From NCBI GenBank assembly GCA_021234155.1, contig JAJEKV010000061.1, forward strand, positions 2,631,950 to 2,695,949: a DNA stretch of 64,000 bases. Direction: 5' to 3'. The first letter of the stretch is position 1. Each line of letters begins with the position of its first letter. This document shows positions 1 to 10,093 of the stretch, in pieces. The position numbers were made by a program, and so were the translations under genes. The stretch is from Isoetes taiwanensis (lineage: Eukaryota; Streptophyta; Lycopodiopsida; Isoetales; Isoetaceae). The notes under the pieces were generated by a model. That model was not told the DNA's origin. It saw only the letters and a list, made by a program, of their open reading frames with translations, and did not search any database.

Positions 1-250
1 ACAATTGGGTAAAGATTTTTAGAAGTGAGTGAAGACCAGATGGCAACATCAAACCCTTCTCTTACAAATGCTAACAGTGATGCTAACCCTGGCCTGCAGT
101 AAAAAAACCTGTTTCCTATATTAAATTGAAGCTCATCTTTCTGGATCCGTTGGTATCTTGAGTTAACATTTTCATTCTTGTGCACACTCTTGCCCAACAC
201 AGAATTTAAGTCAAAGATAATGAGCTTTCTCCCTGAATTAGATGATTCAC
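1..250 (-). CDS. FCP1-like (HAD-type phosphatase) domain exon, partial at window edge
   Basis: Reading leftward from a splice acceptor (ctgacag) at about 250, the frame is open to the window edge. It encodes KLIIFDLNSVLGKS, then a segment with FYCRPGLASLLAF and DVAIWSSLTSKN. This layout (hydrophobic strand plus DLN at the nucleophile loop, then RP..., then WSS...KN) is that of plant FCP1-homology/NLI-interacting domains, which dephosphorylate phosphoserine in proteins such as the RNA polymerase II tail. The second catalytic Asp of the DxD motif is Asn here, so catalysis is uncertain. A related fragment lies at 20670-21410. It may be the 3' continuation of the gene at 465-4117, which ends about 215 bases upstream in the same direction, or a separate gene. 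The family call is from visible motifs only. Confidence 0.5.
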
Positions 251-464
251 CTGTCAGCAAGAAAACACTTGAGATTCACAATTTATAATTACATTTCAGA
301 TCACACAATTGAGAAAACACATTGATAATTACACAATTGTTATTTGCACAGGTGTAAGTGAGACAAATAAATTAATTTTTTCATTACTTATTGAGCACAA
401 AGAAGCTCGGAGCATGGCTCATACAAAACTGTAATTTACAAACAAGTCAAAGAGACTATCTACC

Positions 465-3400
465 CTGTGTAGGAACAACTGCTTGTATATTCATCTCGCC
501 TTCTACAATTAATGCCTTCATTAGATGATCCCTCCGTGACTTGGCATAGGCATCAGTGAACCAACTGGGTGTCATCTGCATGGTGCACAAGTATTAGAGG
601 ACTATACCAACAAATAACTAATAGGAAAATAACATGTTCTACTTACAAAAATGGAGCTTGGCTGTGCATCAACCACGGCATCTATGAATTTGTGCATGTA
701 AGCCACAATGTACATGCAAGGGTTGCTGGTACTAGTTTCTGGCATTTTAGGACAGAACACAGGAGCATCAAAGTTCTTCCTACCATGGCTTAAGCTGTTG
801 GATCCGAGCATCATGTTATTGATCACAAGCTTATGAAACCTGCAAAATTGCAATGTGAGAATAAATCAAGCATAAGAAATTGCAATATGAGAATAATCAA
901 ATCATAAAAAACAAAATAGAAACTCATACTTACTTCTGGACTACTTTAGCATCGTACATAGCCTTTGACAGGAGAGAGGATCTGTATACTTGGGCTAGCT
1001 ATAGATGGAAAAATGCTTTTCACTGGACCAGCAAGCACAAGTATTGCCAATGCCACATTTGGGCCTTGCAGAATTGGAACAAATATGTATTGGCATCTTG
1101 CAATCAAAATGCCATCCAGCCCTTCCTTTATGTTAGTGTTTTGTGCATCTGCCCCCCCTGTTCTTGAGGGAATTTACAAAATTCTGGAAGGTGTCCGGTC
1201 GAACCATAAAAAACTTGTGTTTCCAATAAGATGGAAGACCGCTACAAAGGTACCTGCACACAAATCCAGAATACATATTAATACATAAGATGAGTGACTT
1301 AGGGAATAAAATAACATAAATATGTTGAAATGCTAGCCTACCTCCCATAGACATCTACCATCTTAGAGGTCAAGTCCAGCTTCCAGCAGAACTCGTCAAC
1401 ATCACTTTGAAAGATAGAGGGTGCAGGCTTAGGAGGACAGTCCCTATAAGGAGTGAATGGAACCAACCTTTTCAGTCGGTTCACTAAACTGTACAAGGAA
1501 ACAACAGCATTAGCAAAAGAATATATCTATTGTAATCAATTGTATATTACTCACCTTGTAAATTCATCACCTGCTTCAGCATCTTCTGTGGACTGCTGCA
1601 CCTTATTTGTTATCACATCAATATTTGCCTGTAGCTCCTCTTCCTCTTCCGGTTCCGACTCAGAAGGATCAGGATCAGCTTCCTTCACGGCCTGTGATCG
1701 TGTCCTATCCACAAAAAAAATGTGGTTAATTATCATAAATCTGAGATGTTTAACAAAATTAGTTCATCTTGGACATACCTCTTTCTTGGTGGTGGTGGCA
1801 CTTTTTTGCCTGGAGATTTTCTTTTCGGAGGACATTTTTTTGTTGCTAGAGATTTTGCCTGTTTTTTTCCTCTTCTAGGAGTTACATAAAATCTGGATCT
1901 GTGTCCTTTGTAGCTTCTGTAACAGGTCCAGAACTGGCACCTGCAGATGATGCTGAGACAGAAGCTAAATCTTTCTTAGGAGCTTCTCCAATTACTAATT
2001 TAGCACTTGGTGATGAAAGTGTTTCTGTTGCAGCAGTCATTGAAGGCTCTGCACCTGCAACTGCTTTAGCTTTCTCAAGTGCCATCCTCTCTATTTCCTC
2101 AACTTCACTTTGCCATGTTCGAGGAGGCACTGTTGCAGATGGTTCTATTACTGGCACTGTAAATGTCATTGGTGATCTGGAGCTGGAAGGTTGAGGGTCT
2201 ACAGATTCGGTCTGCTTATGCTCAGTAAAATCTGTAAAGAGAGTCAATGCAGATGGCTCATGAACATCAGCCATTAAAGCTACTTCTGGGATAGGAACAG
2301 CCTCATCTGTAAACAAACAAATGATCTAAATTTCAATAGACATAAAAGAACATGAAAACAGAACTTAAACAATGAGAAATATCTGGTACATTCTGCCAAG
2401 CATGTACATTTCATGTACATAAAATGTACCAAATGTACGTAACTACATTTAACTGTAGCCAAATGTACATGTACATGTTCCTCAATGTACATATATGTAC
2501 CTCAATGTACCCAGATGTACCCAGATGTACCCAGGTATCCAGTTAGGGAATGTAGATCTATGCCCAAAAAAAGCACATATATGTAAAAAATGCACATACT
2601 TATGAATCCATCTACAGATGCACTCTAAAGATAAATGGATACATCTATTTGCAGATGTAGACTCCATTAGATACATGTACAACTGATACAACTGCAGTCC
2701 AAGCTCAAAAATAAAAGCATCAATAAACAAGCAAATATATGCCTATGTACCTCTGCTTACAGATGTACACTAAAAGTTATACATGTACAAGGAATAGCAA
2801 TGCACTGAAAGCCATACATGTAGAACTATGCAAATTACAATAACAAATATGAATTAAGAGAAATATAAGTTTAAATTAGTTGAGAGCAATGCATACCTTT
2901 CACCAAAAAGGGGAAACCAAGTGAATTCAATGCCCTCATTCCGGATGCAACCTTTTATGCAATCTCGTCTTTCATGGACCGGATAACACAAGCAGAAGAG
3001 GCAATAAGCATCTCTGCATGGAGCTATAAACAACAAAACCAGTTTTTTGCCAAAGCCTTGGCCACAACAGGTACATGAACTGAATGTGATGAACTCGCTC
3101 TATCGAGTAGCTCCCTAGGGGTAGGGCCTCGGTGCAGAACAATAGGTCCCGCTCTCCCCATGAAATCCAAAATCTGTGAATGCCTTTTTGAACCAATTCA
3201 ATGCAATTAAGTTTTTCCTTTGCTTGTTCAATTGAGATTTCATGCCTTTCAATTTCTTTTTAGTTGCTTCTCGCAAACCAATTTCTAGCTTAGAAGAGTG
3301 CTGCTCTTTCTCATGTCTACTCATAACCAAGTCTTCCAACTTGTACTTCAACACTCAAGATAACTTGATTTCCAGCAGGATCCACGGGACAATTTGTCAA

Positions 3401-4117
3401 ATTCTGTTTTGTCTCATCTATTTTCTCGCGGATCTGGCTGCAGAGATCTTCTGGATAGCATATCCTTTCTACCCTCAATCCGCTGATGACCTTCAATGCA
3501 TCCCTCCTTTTTTTCTTCCAATTGCTTCTACTTCATTCAATAGGTTAGTTTTCTCCTCCAACCCATGCTTAAGCAACTGCTTTATTGTGTCAACATCCGA
3601 TCTAGAATAATCCGGGGCTCTAATATTCTCACGCAACACGATCTCTGATTTTGATATTTGAGGATTTACCGTTGTAGGGTCCTCTGTAGAACGCCCTGAA
3701 ATGAGGGTTTTGGCAAGATCTTTGGCGGTCCTAGCCACGTCCATCCAATCAACAAGCCGTCCCTTCAAGTGAAGAGCAAATGCTCTGGCAAAATAGGTAG
3801 AAATATAATGGTTTGTAACCTGTTTCTTGCCATAAACCAATTCATAATATTTAAAATAATCATCTTTCCATGCGTTCTGGATTCTCCCTTCCTTGAATCC
3901 TCGCTCTATTTTTGAGCTTCACCCCATACCTCGCTCATAACCATCTCTAGGTTGGGTATGTGGGCCTCTGCAGATGTTTATCACGGAGGTCTTTGGCTTG
4001 GATCACATCGTAACCCAAATGTAAACTCCTTGGAGGTAAAATTCCTTTGCGGAAGCACGGCGCTTGCTTGGGTTTGTGGTGATGAGCAAGCACTCATCCG
4101 GGGCGTTTTGGGGCCAT
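465..4117 (-). pseudogene. Multi-exon gene, copy 1: coiled coil, RING-like zinc finger, acidic/basic linker, possible Ulp1-like C48 peptidase
   Basis: The gene reads leftward. Segments are: a possible start MAPKRPG at 4117, followed by stops; a conserved block at about 3912-3493 (YGKKQVTNHY, YFARAFALHLKGR); a charged coiled coil at 3354-3115; and a Cys/His cluster at about 3080-2900 (CTCCGQGF, then PCRDAYCLFCL, then KGC). Later exons with consensus splice sites are 2306-1895, about 1884-1779 (basic, PPPPRKR), 1703-1555 (acidic run), 1489-1342, 1251-920 and 839-648. The last holds SNPCMYIVAYMHKF, which resembles the catalytic Cys region (CG.Y...YM) of Ulp1/SUMO proteases. A further exon at about 576-466 holds FTDAYAKSRRDHLMKALIV. 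Frameshifts and stops occur in several exons, so it is probably dead. Copy 2 (34056-48720) shares exon order. The zinc finger and exon structure are seen directly; the peptidase identity is inference from one short motif. Confidence 0.5.
2395..2545. repeat. TGTAC-rich degenerate repeat inside an intron of copy 1
   Basis: About fifteen TGTAC or GTACA words occur in 150 bases, spaced irregularly by 6-15 bases (cctcaatgtaccc, agatgtaccc and similar). The tract lies between the RING-like exon and the exon starting at 2306. The corresponding intron of copy 2 (47245-47460) carries the same type of TGTACA-rich sequence. Confidence 0.6.
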
Positions 4118-4374
4118 AGCTAGATGAAGAATTCGTGATCGGAATTCAAGCAGAGAAGGCAGGGGCGGGATAGTGAACGAGAGGCAAACCAAGAAAGAAT
4201 TTGGGAAAGAATTTCAAAATCCGAAAATTGTGCGGTTTCAGAGTGGTGGATAGCCATTAATCATGGCAGTTACTAGCGGGTCATGATGACAGTTATTCCA
4301 AAAATGTGCATTCGGTACATATGTATATGTACAAAAAGGGCTACATTTATAGACACCCTTTCATGCTTTTACCC
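4118..4374. other. Gap between copy 1 gene and left inverted-repeat arm
   Basis: This stretch is the presumed 5' flank of the minus-strand gene at 465-4117 and ends at the outer boundary of the inverted repeat. It includes a short TGTAC-type tract near 4305-4330. I see no coding sequence or clear promoter element. Confidence 0.4.
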
Positions 4375-6016
4375 ATAGACAAAATTGGAGGGCAGCCCAA
4401 CGGATTGCTTCACGGAAGGTTCAGTCTTGTCTACATAAACTACAAGATCCATCTAATTCTCCTCCAATGCGGACTCTTGGAACTGAAACCTACTGTTCAG
4501 TTGTGGCCTTATATATTGACATATTCCTATCACCCCATATGGGCCTATGGTCTCGTGTTAAGGCAGCATCTACAGTCTCATTCTTCTTCAGGTAATTGCT
4601 CATTGTGGTCATGTTGCTTATTGCTCATATAGTCTCATTGGCTTATTGCTAAGATTTTTGTTTGGTTTGTTGCAATCTCAAAGGTTGTGGAGGCTGTGGA
4701 TAATTAGGCATCCAACACACACTTTGAAGATGAACTTTATAAGCCGTGAGACTTTTCTTGACATACAGTTATCATGTCATTTTGCTGTGATGTTGATAAA
4801 TTATTTCAGTGAAAAATGCAATGACATTTCTCTTCCCTTGAGTTGCACGGGTTCAGATGCTTGTGAAATGTTTTTTAGTAAAGTGGGCGGCATGATCCAA
4901 AATGAAAGGTCATATACAGGTGCAGACTTGCTTGAAACAACAAGTGCTTTGAATAGAGTGGCAGAGTTTCAGGCCCTTGGGAAATTGTTCTTCCCTGCTA
5001 CCCATTTGAAGCAGGAAAACATATGGCAGGTTTTACAAAAGAAGGTTGGACTTGATGGTAAGGAAATCATTTGTGATCTAGGAGATTACAGCATGGTAGA
5101 CAATGTAGATAAAATTGTGCATGCTTTAAAGGAAGGGATGAAAGAAGCACAGGGGATGTGTTTGAGAGTTGGCATTTATTATGAAGAGACAGGAGCTGAC
5201 ACATGGTGGAATTGTCCTTGGAAGCATGAAGACTATTTTAACAAGAACTACCTCCAGCAATTAGATACAACCGAGTTTGAAGATGAGTCTGATCGAGTTG
5301 AAGTGGAGATTGAAAATGAGGGTGCTGAAGGCTTGGCTGCAAAAAACATTGAGGAGATAGCAGCAGTGATGGAGTTAAGACATACACTTGATGCCATGGA
5401 GGATGAGGCAGAGCACCCAAACCAAGTGAAAGTTGAAAGACTTGTGAAGATAGACAATAAAGAAGTCTACAAGGCCACTTTAGTCAGTCAACTTAATGGG
5501 AATCCTTGGCTCTCGAAGGATAGACTGACCAAAGTTAAAACTCATATTCTATTGGACGAAAAGAACAAGCAGATCAATGCAGCCACTGCTCTTGGCATTG
5601 GATCTGATTGTGCAGTGTTCTTTGAGGCAGAAACTGAGCAACAAAAGGCAGGTCAGGTTAGTGCAAAGCAGAAATTATTAAAGAGAACTTGGTATTTGGG
5701 AAGGATTCTGAGTATTCGAAGGAAAGTTGGTAGGGGCTGGAAGGAAAGTAGGGAAGCAATTGATCTAAGTTCCAGACCATCCTATTTGGTAGAACTTAAC
5801 TTGGCATGGTATAATGAGCATAAGTCTAGAAAAAAATGTTGGTACACATTTGACTTGTCAGACGACATAGCGATATCATTAGATTCTGTCATAGCTTTGG
5901 CTTGTCTAACTTACAAGCCAGAATCTGGAATATATCTACTTCATGAGCATGATAGATTGCAATTTGAGAAATTTATTGCCGAGCAATCTAAAGGTTATTG
6001 TAAACTTGTATCTTAA
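4375..6016 (+). pseudogene. 3' fragment of transposase gene (left arm), ORF open to its stop
   Basis: The fragment begins inside a coding exon (DRQNWRAAQRIASRKV). It runs to a donor at 4591, has a 116-base intron (4592-4707, gtaattg...attag), and continues as one open frame from 4708 to the stop at 6016. Joining the exons keeps the frame across FFFR/HPTHTLKMNF. Visible motifs are CTGSDACEMFFSKVGGM and WWNCPWKHEDYFNKN, then an acidic segment and a C-terminal domain ending in KLVS. Codons broken in the right-arm copy are intact here: TGG in CPWKHED and AAG in DEKNKQIN. There is no promoter or N-terminal half, so it cannot make a full transposase. The motif around CEMFFS loosely recalls the late LE.FFS motif of P/THAP9-type transposases, but this is weak. 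Confidence 0.75.
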
Positions 6017-6175
6017 ATCTGCTCACAATTGCAGGTTGTTTTGCAATGATTATGAGTCTGATATATTTAGTGGTCTTTGAATTTGCCAGGTGGTGGGAAA
6101 GGGAAGCAGAAGATGTATTGAAGATGTATAGTTAAGGCTGAGGTCATTGAAGGTCGTATGGTCTCCTTAATTCTT

Positions 6176-7118
6176 TTGGATTGCAGATATTTTTTTTTTT
6201 TTTTTTTTGAGAGTACGAGATGATTTTTTCATTAATTAAGGAAATACATACATAATTGTTTGGAAACCTTCATAGGTAGGTTTTACCAAATCAAAATGAG
6301 GAAAATATCAAGAATTCAGGTAGCAGATCAGCAACAGATTGTTTAGTCAAAGTCTAGTCAAGCTATAGCTTAACTTCCTGTTGAAGTCTTGTAAAATACT
6401 TGAGATATATGGATTAGTGGTAATCTGTTTGTTTCAGAAGCAACTGTTCCAGCAAAATAAGTTCGTCCTTGAAGGAAACTCCCTGTGATGTCCAATCAGC
6501 AAACATATCTCTGCTAACAACCTGCAAAACCAAATAAAAGCTATTGCACCTCAGAAGAGGCAATACTGTCAATGTATAGATCATCAGGGATGGTAGGGAT
6601 CTTTGGGTCATCCGAGTTTATGGCACTTTGGAAGAGTTGGTTATAGGATTGAGTAAAAGAGTCTGCAGTTCCCATGACATAAGAATCGGCCATCCATAGA
6701 TTATCCCTTATTAGTCTGTAAAAATCCTGCTGAACCATGAGAAGAATAAGGGTGCCATAAGCATCAGCTAACATTCTGTGAGTGTAGTACATCTCCTCAG
6801 ATCTGGCCGAATCTGTCTTCAATAAATTCATGATGGTTGGAGTTAATGAACCCGAACATATAAACCATTTGCATGACTTCCCTTGTGTATACATCTGCCC
6901 AAATCCTTTCTCTTGCCTTACTGATTTCATTGTCCCTGATCATCTCTCTGACTGTCCACTGATTATGAGGGGGAAACTTGACTTGGTGTTCATGTATTCT
7001 CTCATCCCCATACAATTTAACTTCATACCTATCTGCTCCTCTATCAAATTTTCTTCTCTGATGACCTCTGCAAAGCTCCATGTACCCATGAACAGTAGCA
7101 AGCTTGGATTGCAGATAT
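6176..7118 (-). mobile_element. Poly(A) retrocopy insertion with 14-15 bp target-site duplication
   Basis: The sequence ttggattgcagatat occurs at 6176-6190 and again at 7104-7118. The right arm has it only once (around 13655-13670), continuing straight into the flank, so this is an insertion with a preserved empty site. The insert starts with about 18 T on the plus strand, i.e. a poly(A) tail on the minus strand. On that strand a reading frame runs through MELCRGHQRRKFDRGADRYE to FIEDRFGQ (7081-6800), then shifts once to EEMYYTHRMLADAYGTLIL and DDLYIDSIASSEV (to 6541). A short piece resembling an intron end (ggttttgcag) follows, then a further open segment SRDMFADWTSQGVSFKDEL to about 6414. 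LINE-mediated retroposition of a spliced or partly spliced transcript explains all of this. I do not recognise the parent protein. Confidence 0.85.
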
Positions 7119-7695
7119 AGAAAGATATAGATGTAGAAAGAATGTTTTGAATGTCTATTTTGTAATACTTAATATTGTTGTGTGTCTTACTTGTAGTTTA
7201 GGTAGAGTTTGGAAGTTTAAAGTTGCCACCAACAGACCTGCAATAGTTTCTGTTTGGCCTGAATCTCTTTGAAGAGGCAAGTGCAAGATGTGCTTCAAAT
7301 TTTGGAAGTAAATAAAATCATAGTTTCAGTTTCAGTTATGACCTACAACAGACCTGCAACAGTTTTGTTTGGATGTGCTTCATATTTTCAGTTTCAGTTT
7401 CATATTTGAAGTAAATAGAACCATAGTTTTAGTTTCAGTTCCTTGTTTCAGTTATGGCCGAATCAGACAAATGCAGGTACAGTTTACAGAAAAAGATACC
7501 ATATTATATTATATTGAAGATCTTTCTCGTGCATGCAGAAGCCTTGCACGTTTTTACCCCTGTAATACCTGAAGATACCATATTATAGAATATTGAAGAC
7601 TGTTTTTACAAAAAAAACTCATGCATGCATTGTTTTCACCCCTGGTTTTTACAGAAAGATCAAAACAGATTAGATAGAGCCGATTATAGAGCCGA

Positions 7696-7972
7696 TTATC
7701 TTTGCATCCCTTGCATGAGATAGCCTGGAAGGGGCATCTGAAGCAGCACTCGAAGGTAAATTCCAGTTGCCTCAATGCTCATCTGTAGAAGACGTTCGTC
7801 AGTAGGATTAACCCGATCAAGCCAGTTTTGCACCTTCTCAGACACATTTGCTCCTTGTTCTTTCAATCGGTTCACCTCCAAACAGGTAAACATTGCCACG
7901 AACATCATCTCCATGGCTGGAAGAGGATGATTCTGCGGGCTGCTTTCGGGCAGTCACCTTGATCCGGGCCAT
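7696..7972 (-). pseudogene. Small antisense ORF of the element, left-arm copy
   Basis: An ATG at 7972 starts MARIKVTARK and stops after about 44 residues. A second frame, from ATG 7914, encodes a 72-residue protein (MEMMFVAMFTCLEVNRLKEQ ... GYLMQGMQR). The same two overlapping frames exist in the right arm at 12793-13069, with only a few substitutions. It faces the transposase fragment (convergent). Either the 72-residue frame is the product or an old frameshift separates the MARIKVTARK start from it. The start resembles the basic N terminus of histone H3, which I regard as chance. Function unknown. Confidence 0.45.
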
Positions 7973-8164
7973 TCCAAAGCAGGGATGAATCGAAGCCGAC
8001 TAGGGGACTGCGAGAGGAAGGAAGGGATAGGATGGGTGATAAAGAAGAAACGCCCACTACTTATAAAGCTAAATCAAGGCCGAATATGCCAATTTGATGC
8101 CAATATGGCAATCTGAAGGCAATTCGGGCAATTCAATATATGGCATTGACACAATTTGTACATT

Positions 8165-8480
8165 GCAAGGACATAGGTTATTTGCCATAGATTATGATGT
8201 TATAGGTTATGATGTTATAGGTTATGATTTGATTTGCCATAGGTTATGATGTTAACCTCCCTTTTGAGGTGACATAGGTTATGATGTTACCCCCCCAATT
8301 GCCATAGGTTATGATGTTAACCTCCCTTTTATTTGCCATAAGTGTTACCATAAGACCATAAGGGTTAGGACATTACAAACCATGAAAACCATTGGCCAAC
8401 ATTTCAACATCCCATATGCCAACATTATAAACCATTGGCCAACATTTCAACATTATAAAACATTGGCCAACATTGGCTAA
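8165..8480. repeat. Subterminal direct repeats in left arm
   Basis: About six copies of the word cataggttatgatgtta, some partial, lie at 8170-8335, separated by cctccctttt stretches. Around 8385-8475 there are three copies of accattggccaacatttcaa. The mirror-image tract lies at about 12300-12590 in the right arm. The position, downstream of the transposase stop and toward the element end, is where subterminal transposase-binding repeats would be expected. Confidence 0.6.
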
Positions 8481-9004
8481 TAATTGTGAAGCTATTTGAT
8501 CTTGTTGATCTTGCCTTATAAACTTTGTAGGGCAATTGATAATTCAACTCCCTAATCAACTTAGATCCCCCTTTTAACCTTGCATTATGATGTTAATCCC
8601 CCTTTTAACCTTGCATTTAATATGGGCTTCTATTTGAATAATCAAACTCCAAACCCCTACAACCTAGCTTAGCTAGCTCTTGTAATGACTAAAAATATAT
8701 TCAAAAAATGATGTGTTACCATATGTCTTTTCTTATGGTGTCCAGTATATGTATGGGAAAGGGTATATGGATTGCTAGTTGGGACTGGAGTACATGTACG
8801 GATAAGGGGCCAAAAATTAAAATTCATATGTATGTATGGTTGGGGGGTTTCGCCCGCAAAAAGCCGTATACAGGGGGGTTTCAGTCGACCCCTTGCACGC
8901 ACATGCCATATGCTCTATATAAAGGGGTGAAGCCCCCGGGTTGGCAGCTTTCTCCATAGGGGTGTGTGGTCACATGTCCAGTTGGATGCTGCCTAGTGAC
9001 GTGA

Positions 9005-9040
9005 CGTTAAAATACTATCTATCTATCTATCTATCTTAAT
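9005..9040. repeat. (ATCT)n microsatellite
   Basis: Several tandem atct units (actatctatctatctatctatct) lie in the spacer just inside the left arm boundary. Confidence 0.85.
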
Positions 9041-9960
9041 TTGTGTTTCATTCTAATTTGTCATATCTCCAAGAGCTCGATAAGGTTCTTGAAGTGTTGG
9101 ATGATCATCCCAATACCAGGACTGATCTTCTAGATCATGTACACATAAACGAGGTTTTTTGTTGTTCACTTTTGCCTCAAATTTTGCATTGATATAAGAA
9201 CGGATTAGAGAATTTGATGAGGTATGTTAGGTGAATGGTTAAATACCTCTATGTGACCTTGTTACATGTACACCCCATTTGTACTCATGTGTGCAGACTT
9301 TGTTATTGATGGCTTTGGATGCCAGACATAGTGTTATTAATGATTCAATTATCTCTTACAATAATGTTGTCATATATTGAATTCCGCAGACATAGATACT
9401 TAAAAAAGCTATTATAAGCAAACATGGCTTAGCATGTATGGTGGTGTTATGCATGGAAAGCACTATATGATCATGTCTGGTAGCCTCATGCCCAAAGGCA
9501 CTGGACTATTTCTAAGATATACAAAGGAGCCTAAAGGCAAAGGCTAGGGGTCCAAGTGAGGAGCCAAAACCATGCCAACTAAGAAGAAGAAACCAAGAGA
9601 GTTTACGGCATAAGGGAACCCACAACCTGTCAATCCTTAGTGCCACTAATCACGACAATTATGATTCCAAAGATCATAGCAGTGTTACCCGCACGGTCAA
9701 CAGATATTTTGAGGATTAGGTAATCGAAGAATAAAAAACGGCAATCTTTTTGCTATTCTGGGCCAGAGGCGATTATATATATATCAGAAATTTAGACCTA
9801 GAAGTTTAGACAAGTCCTGGCATTTTTGTTGTCTCGCCTCCTCTCTGGAGATTTCATGTATTCTCAGTGATCATTCAAGATTTTCTCTTATTCTCACTCG
9901 TTGTCCTCTTCATTCTTTCTGCTCTTTAGTTTTCTATTTTCCTTGTTATTGCAAAATTCC
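9041..9960. other. Left part of inverted-repeat spacer, no gene seen
   Basis: I see no coding frame of interest. The 3' portion (about 9770-9960) contains a TATATATA tract and pyrimidine-rich sequence just before the gag-like frame, so it may be the leader or LTR remnant of that retrotransposon. I could not find a primer binding site. Confidence 0.35.
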
Positions 9961-10093
9961 GTGTGACACTTTCCTATAGAAGAGTTGTTTGTTGGACTCT
10001 AAGATTCTCAAGGAGGATCGTCCTTCAAGCTCTCCCGAATCTGGACCCTAAACACTGTCATCGATTGTCGAGTCCTAGGTCCTTTCTTCTCCA

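Larger units (their letters stand above)
4375..8940. repeat. Left arm of a large inverted repeat
   Basis: This arm is the reverse complement of 11820-15466. Homology starts at atagacaaaatt (4375, matching 15466) and stops at gaagcccccggg (8940, matching about 11820). The right arm is 3,647 bases. Removing the retrocopy insertion (about 930 bases, 6190-7118) leaves about 3,637 bases here. Differences I noticed are scattered substitutions and a few short indels, for example near 8345 and 8725. By eye the arms are well above 90 percent identical. The arm holds the 3' end of a transposase gene, a small antisense ORF, AT-rich subterminal repeats and a segment found next to gypsy-type LTR sequence in the right arm. 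Confidence 0.9.

Noticed and set aside
7943-7972. Histone H3 similarity of MARIKVTARK
   Set aside because: The resemblance covers only the first ten basic residues and the rest of the frame is unrelated to histones.
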